A stretch of 27,602 bases of DNA, taken from contig JAOTZA010000006.1 in NCBI GenBank assembly GCA_029861655.1, positions 1 to 27,602 on the forward strand. Reading direction: 5' to 3'. Under the pieces are notes generated by a model. It did no database searches and was not told the DNA's origin. It worked only from the letters and a program-made list of their open reading frames with translations. The position numbers and the translations under genes are program-made. This document shows, piece after piece, positions 24,544 through 27,602 of the stretch (its first letter is position 1; each line of letters opens with the position of its first letter). This DNA is from Acidobacteriota bacterium. GTDB lineage: Bacteria; Acidobacteriota; Thermoanaerobaculia; Multivoradales; JAHEKO01.

Positions 24544-25992
24544 GTGTCCAGACACCTCCCGAAGATCTTCCACTGCTTCGTCTGGGCGCTGGCCTTCGGG
24601 CTCTGCGGCCCTCTAGCGGCTCTGACCTATATCTCTACGGCCGACGGACCCCTGGCGGACTCGGCGGAGCTGATCGTGCGCGCCAGGCTCGCCGGTGGCG
24701 AGGTCACCCGAAGAAGCGGCAGGGTCACCACAGACTACGATGCGACGGTCCTCGAGGTCCTCAAAGGGCACCATGGAGGATCCAGGCTTGTGGTGCGGGT
24801 GCCGGGGGGTGTGGCACTCGAGCGTGGATTCGCTGTGCGCATCTTCGGCTCCCCTTCCTTCGCCGGCGACCGAAACGCTCTTCTTTTCCTGCGCGTCAAC
24901 GACGATGGTACCTACCGCGTTCTCCATTTCGTCCAAGGAGCGTTTCACGAAACAGTGAAAGGGAACCGACGCTACCTCGAGCGCGATCTCAGTGAAGCGA
25001 CCGAGGTGATCGTCAAGGCGGACGGCGAAACGACGGTCCGGGCGGCCGTCGATCAGTCCCGTGATGCCGAGGCTTTTGAGGCGTGGCTGAGGGATCGAGC
25101 CAGTGGGCTCGAGAGACCGGCGGACTATTTCGTCTCGGAGCCCAATACGGGGCGTCGCTCTTCTGAGAAATTCACTGTCCTCTCCGGTCCGAATATCACC
25201 ATCCGCTGGTTTCGTTTCGATAATGGCCGGACCGTCCGCTGGCACCGCCAACGCGACGGCCAGACTGTGATCTCCGGCGGAGGTGCGGCGCAGTTCCGGC
25301 GAGCGCGCAAGGCCTGGAACAAGAGCGGCACTCCCGTGAGGCTGGTCAACGCGGGTCTGAGCGACGCGACCGGAGGCTTTGCCAGGCTCGACGGAAAGAA
25401 CACGATTCTTTTTCGGGATTTCAACAACTCGATCGGTGACGATTTCGATTGCGCGACCGGGGGTGTGCTGGCAATCGGAGGCCTTTCGGATTTCAGCGCC
25501 TCGCCCAGAAGCTGGAAGCAACTGGCACCGTTTCAGGCGATCGAGGCGGAAATCGTCATGAACGACGGCTTGGATTGCTTTCTTGCCGGACAACCAAAAA
25601 TCGCTGCCCAGATCTACACCCACGAATTGGGGCACACGCTGGGCCTTGGACATTCCTGCGGTGACGCTCGCAGCCCGGACTGCGCCTCGAGCGAATTGCT
25701 CGCCAACGCCGTGATGCGGGCGAGCCTCGCGAACGTCGTCGGGGCGCGGCTGAGTGATGATGACCTGACCGGTATCCGCCTGCTTTACGACCCTGAGTTC
25801 TTCGCCGCTCCTTGCGAGACGGCGGCCCCGGGGCAGAACAAGTTCTGTCGCCAGTGCGGACCTTGCGGCGAAGGGCAGGGCAACTGCCGCAACGACTCCG
25901 ACTGCTACGGCCTGCTGGTCTGTGACAGAGACTCGGGCGCCGAGTACGGCTTCTCCTCTGGGACCAACGTTTGCGTCGACAAGCACCCCTAG
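24544..25992 (+). CDS. Secreted metzincin-type zinc metalloprotease
   Basis: A 482-residue predicted extracellular zinc protease. From the GTG at 24544, supported by AAGGAG eight bases upstream, it begins with a signal peptide (LPKIFHCFVWALAFGLCGPL). A beta-rich region I do not recognise follows (about 30-190), then a matrixin-like catalytic region (about 215-420) with HELGHTLGLGHS at 360-371 (H360, E361, H364, H370) and a Met-turn candidate NAVMRAS. The last ~60 residues are cysteine-rich (eight Cys, including CGPCGEGQGNC and NDSDCYGLLVC), probably a disulfide-bonded module. The long HExxHxxGxxH form places it in the metzincin clan; the exact family is less certain. An in-frame TTG at 24520 lies upstream of the ribosome site and is rejected. 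Confidence 0.85.
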   Translation: MSRHLPKIFHCFVWALAFGLCGPLAALTYISTADGPLADSAELIVRARLAGGEVTRRSGRVTTDYDATVLEVLKGHHGGSRLVVRVPGGVALERGFAVRIFGSPSFAGDRNALLFLRVNDDGTYRVLHFVQGAFHETVKGNRRYLERDLSEATEVIVKADGETTVRAAVDQSRDAEAFEAWLRDRASGLERPADYFVSEPNTGRRSSEKFTVLSGPNITIRWFRFDNGRTVRWHRQRDGQTVISGGGAAQFRRARKAWNKSGTPVRLVNAGLSDATGGFARLDGKNTILFRDFNNSIGDDFDCATGGVLAIGGLSDFSASPRSWKQLAPFQAIEAEIVMNDGLDCFLAGQPKIAAQIYTHELGHTLGLGHSCGDARSPDCASSELLANAVMRASLANVVGARLSDDDLTGIRLLYDPEFFAAPCETAAPGQNKFCRQCGPCGEGQGNCRNDSDCYGLLVCDRDSGAEYGFSSGTNVCVDKHP

Positions 25993-26121
25993 CCGCTCAC
26001 CAGACTCTTCGAACTCCCTCCGGCAAAGACTGAGCGCCTCCACAGTCGGTCGCTATCGGCACTCGTCGAGACGTCCTCTGGCGTCTAAGGGCCGGCAAAA
26101 AAATCTGCAAAAGCGAACATC

Positions 26122-26187
26122 GTTTTCGTTTCGCGAGTTTAGCCACAATCGCGATACAAAAAACAATTTTCGGGTCGCGTTTTCGTT
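26122..26187. promoter_or_regulatory. AT-rich region with repeated GTTTTCGTT and TCGCGA sites upstream of the HU gene
   Basis: In an otherwise GC-rich window, about 26097-26190 is AT-rich with several A/T runs. GTTTTCGTT occurs at 26122-26130 and again at 26179-26187, where it overlaps the -35. The palindrome TCGCGA occurs at 26131-26136 and 26149-26154. This could be an operator or upstream activating region, perhaps for autoregulation by HU. The remainder of the 243-base gap (25993-26235) shows no gene. Confidence 0.35.
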
Positions 26188-26215
26188 GACAGCCCAAGCG
26201 AGCGCACGCTACACT
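26186..26215 (+). promoter_or_regulatory. Sigma70-type promoter of the HU/IHF gene
   Basis: TTGACA (26186-26191), an 18-base spacer and TACACT (26210-26215) form the best promoter match in the window. Transcription would start near 26222, giving a leader of about 14 bases that holds the GGGGAG ribosome site before the ATG at 26236. Confidence 0.75.
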
Positions 26216-26235
26216 GCCGGCCTTTCGGGGAGTCC

Positions 26236-26502
26236 ATGATCAAAGTCGATATCGTCAACCGCGTCGCGGAAACTTCCGAGGTGTCCAGGGTAAAGGCAGC
26301 GTTGGCCGTCGACACGATCTTTAACGCCATGAAGAACGCCTTGTCGAAGGGCAAACGTATCGAGCTACGCGGCTTCGGCGTGTTTCAAGTGCGCGACCGC
26401 AAGCGTGGAATCGGCCGCAACCCGAAAACCGGCGTCGAAGTGGCGATCGCGCCCGGCAAAACAGTCCGGTTCAAGCCCGGCAAAGAGCTGCGCAACATCT
26501 GA
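26236..26502 (+). CDS. HU/IHF-family DNA-binding protein
   Basis: An 88-residue nucleoid protein that binds and bends DNA as a dimer. It shows the helical N-terminal half (IVNRVAETSEVSRVKAALAV), the LRGFGVFQVRDRKRGIGRNPKTG segment split here as ELRGFGVFQVRDRK and GIGRNPKTG (the DNA-binding arm), and the ending PGKTVRFKPGKELR. Length is typical. It cannot be assigned to HU or to an IHF subunit from sequence alone. The ATG is preceded by GGGGAG and a strong promoter. The next gene begins 60 bases downstream, so read-through is possible. Confidence 0.95.
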   Translation: MIKVDIVNRVAETSEVSRVKAALAVDTIFNAMKNALSKGKRIELRGFGVFQVRDRKRGIGRNPKTGVEVAIAPGKTVRFKPGKELRNI

Positions 26503-26562
26503 GTTTCCAATCCCGCGCCGGCAACGCGACAGTTGCCATCAAAGCAGCGGGCAAGGCCGAGA

Positions 26563-27602
26563 ATGGAACTGAGCCAACTGCCGGGCCACGGCCTCGGTTC
26601 GGGCCCAAGGACGCCAGGCTCTCTCGGCCATGATGCCATCAGGCGGCCGGATCCGTCCGCGACGGCCGGGAACGCAAGGTACTGGCTGGCAGGGCTGCTC
26701 CTGGCCGTCACGTTCTTTACCGCCACGACTCTGGGAGCGGTGTTCTGGGTCTCGACCCAGACTGACGTGACCACATCGCTCGTGCCATTGCTTTCCCCGG
26801 GCACCATCGCCTCCGTGTGGCGAAGCCCCGAGTTGCTCGAGACCGGTCTGACATTCTCGATCCCGCTATTGCTCATCCTGTTCGCCCATGAAATGGGCCA
26901 CTTTCTCGTTTGCCGTCGCTACGGTCTTCCCACAACGGCACCGTTTTTTCTTCCCGCGCCCTTCGGCCTGGGAACCCTCGGGGCCTTTATCCGGATCCGC
27001 GCTCCCCTCCGTCACAGGAAAGAGCTGCTCGATGTCGGCGCCGGTGGGCCGATCGCCGGTTTCGTCGTGCTTCTACCGTTGCTCGCCTATGGCATTTCTC
27101 AATCGAGTCCGGCCCGCCTTCTGATAGCCACTCCGGAGAAAGCCGTGGCGGCCCTCTACCTTCCCGGGGAGAGTCTGGTGATCCAATGGATCGGCAGGCT
27201 TCTCCACGGCGAGCTGCCACCGGACACGGTGCTCAATCTACATCCCGTGGCGCTGGCCGCCTGGGCCGGTCTACTGGCGACTTCCATCAACCTGCTGCCG
27301 ATCGGCCAACTGGACGGAGGGCACATTCTCTACGCCGCTGCCGGACGCTATCAGCATCTCACCGCGTTGGCTGTTTGGCTGTTGATGATCGTCGGCGGGT
27401 TCAGCTGGCCCGGGTGGTGGCTGCTGGCGCTTCTCGTTCTCGTCTTCGGGCTGCGTCACCCGCCGGTTCACGACGAGAGTCTCGAGCTGGACCCACGACG
27501 CTTGGCAATCGCCATCCTGTCGCTCTTGATCTTCTTGCTGTCCTTTGCACCGAGGCCGATAGCCATCCTTCCGGTCGCCGACACCGAACCCGGCGGACTG
27601 GT
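26563..27602 (+). CDS. M50 site-2-type membrane metalloprotease, 3' end beyond window
   Basis: The visible 346 residues form a multi-pass membrane zinc protease of the M50 family, which cleaves substrates within or near the membrane. Seen: a polar N-terminal stretch of about 38 residues, a first hydrophobic helix, the zinc/catalytic motif HEMGH at 109-113 in a hydrophobic segment (LLLILFAHEMGHFL), and the second zinc-ligand motif LPIGQLDGGH with Asp at about 251. Two or more further helices follow. The motif spacing and DGGH form resemble the EGY/cyanobacterial-type branch rather than RseP, and no PDZ domain is visible. The ATG at 26563 follows AAGGCCGAGA; a TTG at 26533 is an alternative. 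The frame is open at the right edge. Substrate is unknown. Confidence 0.86.
   Translation, partial: MELSQLPGHGLGSGPRTPGSLGHDAIRRPDPSATAGNARYWLAGLLLAVTFFTATTLGAVFWVSTQTDVTTSLVPLLSPGTIASVWRSPELLETGLTFSIPLLLILFAHEMGHFLVCRRYGLPTTAPFFLPAPFGLGTLGAFIRIRAPLRHRKELLDVGAGGPIAGFVVLLPLLAYGISQSSPARLLIATPEKAVAALYLPGESLVIQWIGRLLHGELPPDTVLNLHPVALAAWAGLLATSINLLPIGQLDGGHILYAAAGRYQHLTALAVWLLMIVGGFSWPGWWLLALLVLVFGLRHPPVHDESLELDPRRLAIAILSLLIFLLSFAPRPIAILPVADTEPGGL

Overview
The window comes from a GC-rich bacterium. Nothing in it is diagnostic of a phylum. The gene order recO-glyQ-glyS-ppdK, the two-subunit glycyl-tRNA synthetase, the abundance of exported proteins and the signal-peptide VWA protein would fit an Acidobacteriota-like or deltaproteobacterial-like lineage. 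This is inference from gene content, not a marker-based assignment. No rRNA, tRNA, CRISPR array, phage or complete insertion sequence was found.

Layout. (1) 1-5033, minus strand: rimO, ribF, trxA, an M24 Xaa-Pro-type peptidase, then a cyclopropane-fatty-acid synthase that has its own promoter and runs off the left edge. (2) 5205-7079, plus: an M1 (LTA4H-like) aminopeptidase lipoprotein. (3) 7180-9932, minus: asnS, a remnant of an EamA/DMT transporter that keeps only its second half, and a lipoprotein with a C-terminal cytochrome-like CX4CH domain. (4) 9933-10426: the asnS/CBS divergent intergenic region, almost filled by a 279-bp MITE-like element and a second partial copy joined to it. (5) 10427-10855, plus: a two-CBS-domain protein. 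(6) 10875-21512, minus: mgtE, recO, glyQ, glyS, ppdK, mutL and rnc. The middle genes overlap and are probably co-transcribed, while mutL appears to restart from its own, possibly leaderless, promoter. (7) 21650-25992, plus: three consecutive exported proteins, namely a VWA-TM-FHA-like protein, a PEGA-like/DUF1566 protein and a metzincin-type zinc protease. A third, diverged copy of the MITE-like element lies between the first two. (8) 26236-27602, plus: an HU/IHF-type DNA-binding protein behind a near-consensus promoter, then an M50 site-2-type membrane protease cut by the right edge.

Function. Most of the window is housekeeping: translation (asnS, glyQS, rimO), DNA repair (mutL, recO), RNA processing (rnc), flavin cofactors (ribF), redox (trxA), PEP/pyruvate interconversion (ppdK) and Mg2+ transport (mgtE). 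The less ordinary content is the CTAG-flanked repeat family (three copies in 13.5 kb, two of them tandem), the VWA/FHA-like membrane protein with its exported neighbours, the truncated transporter next to asnS, and a few regulatory oddities. I did not find a convincing new multi-gene defence or biosynthetic system.
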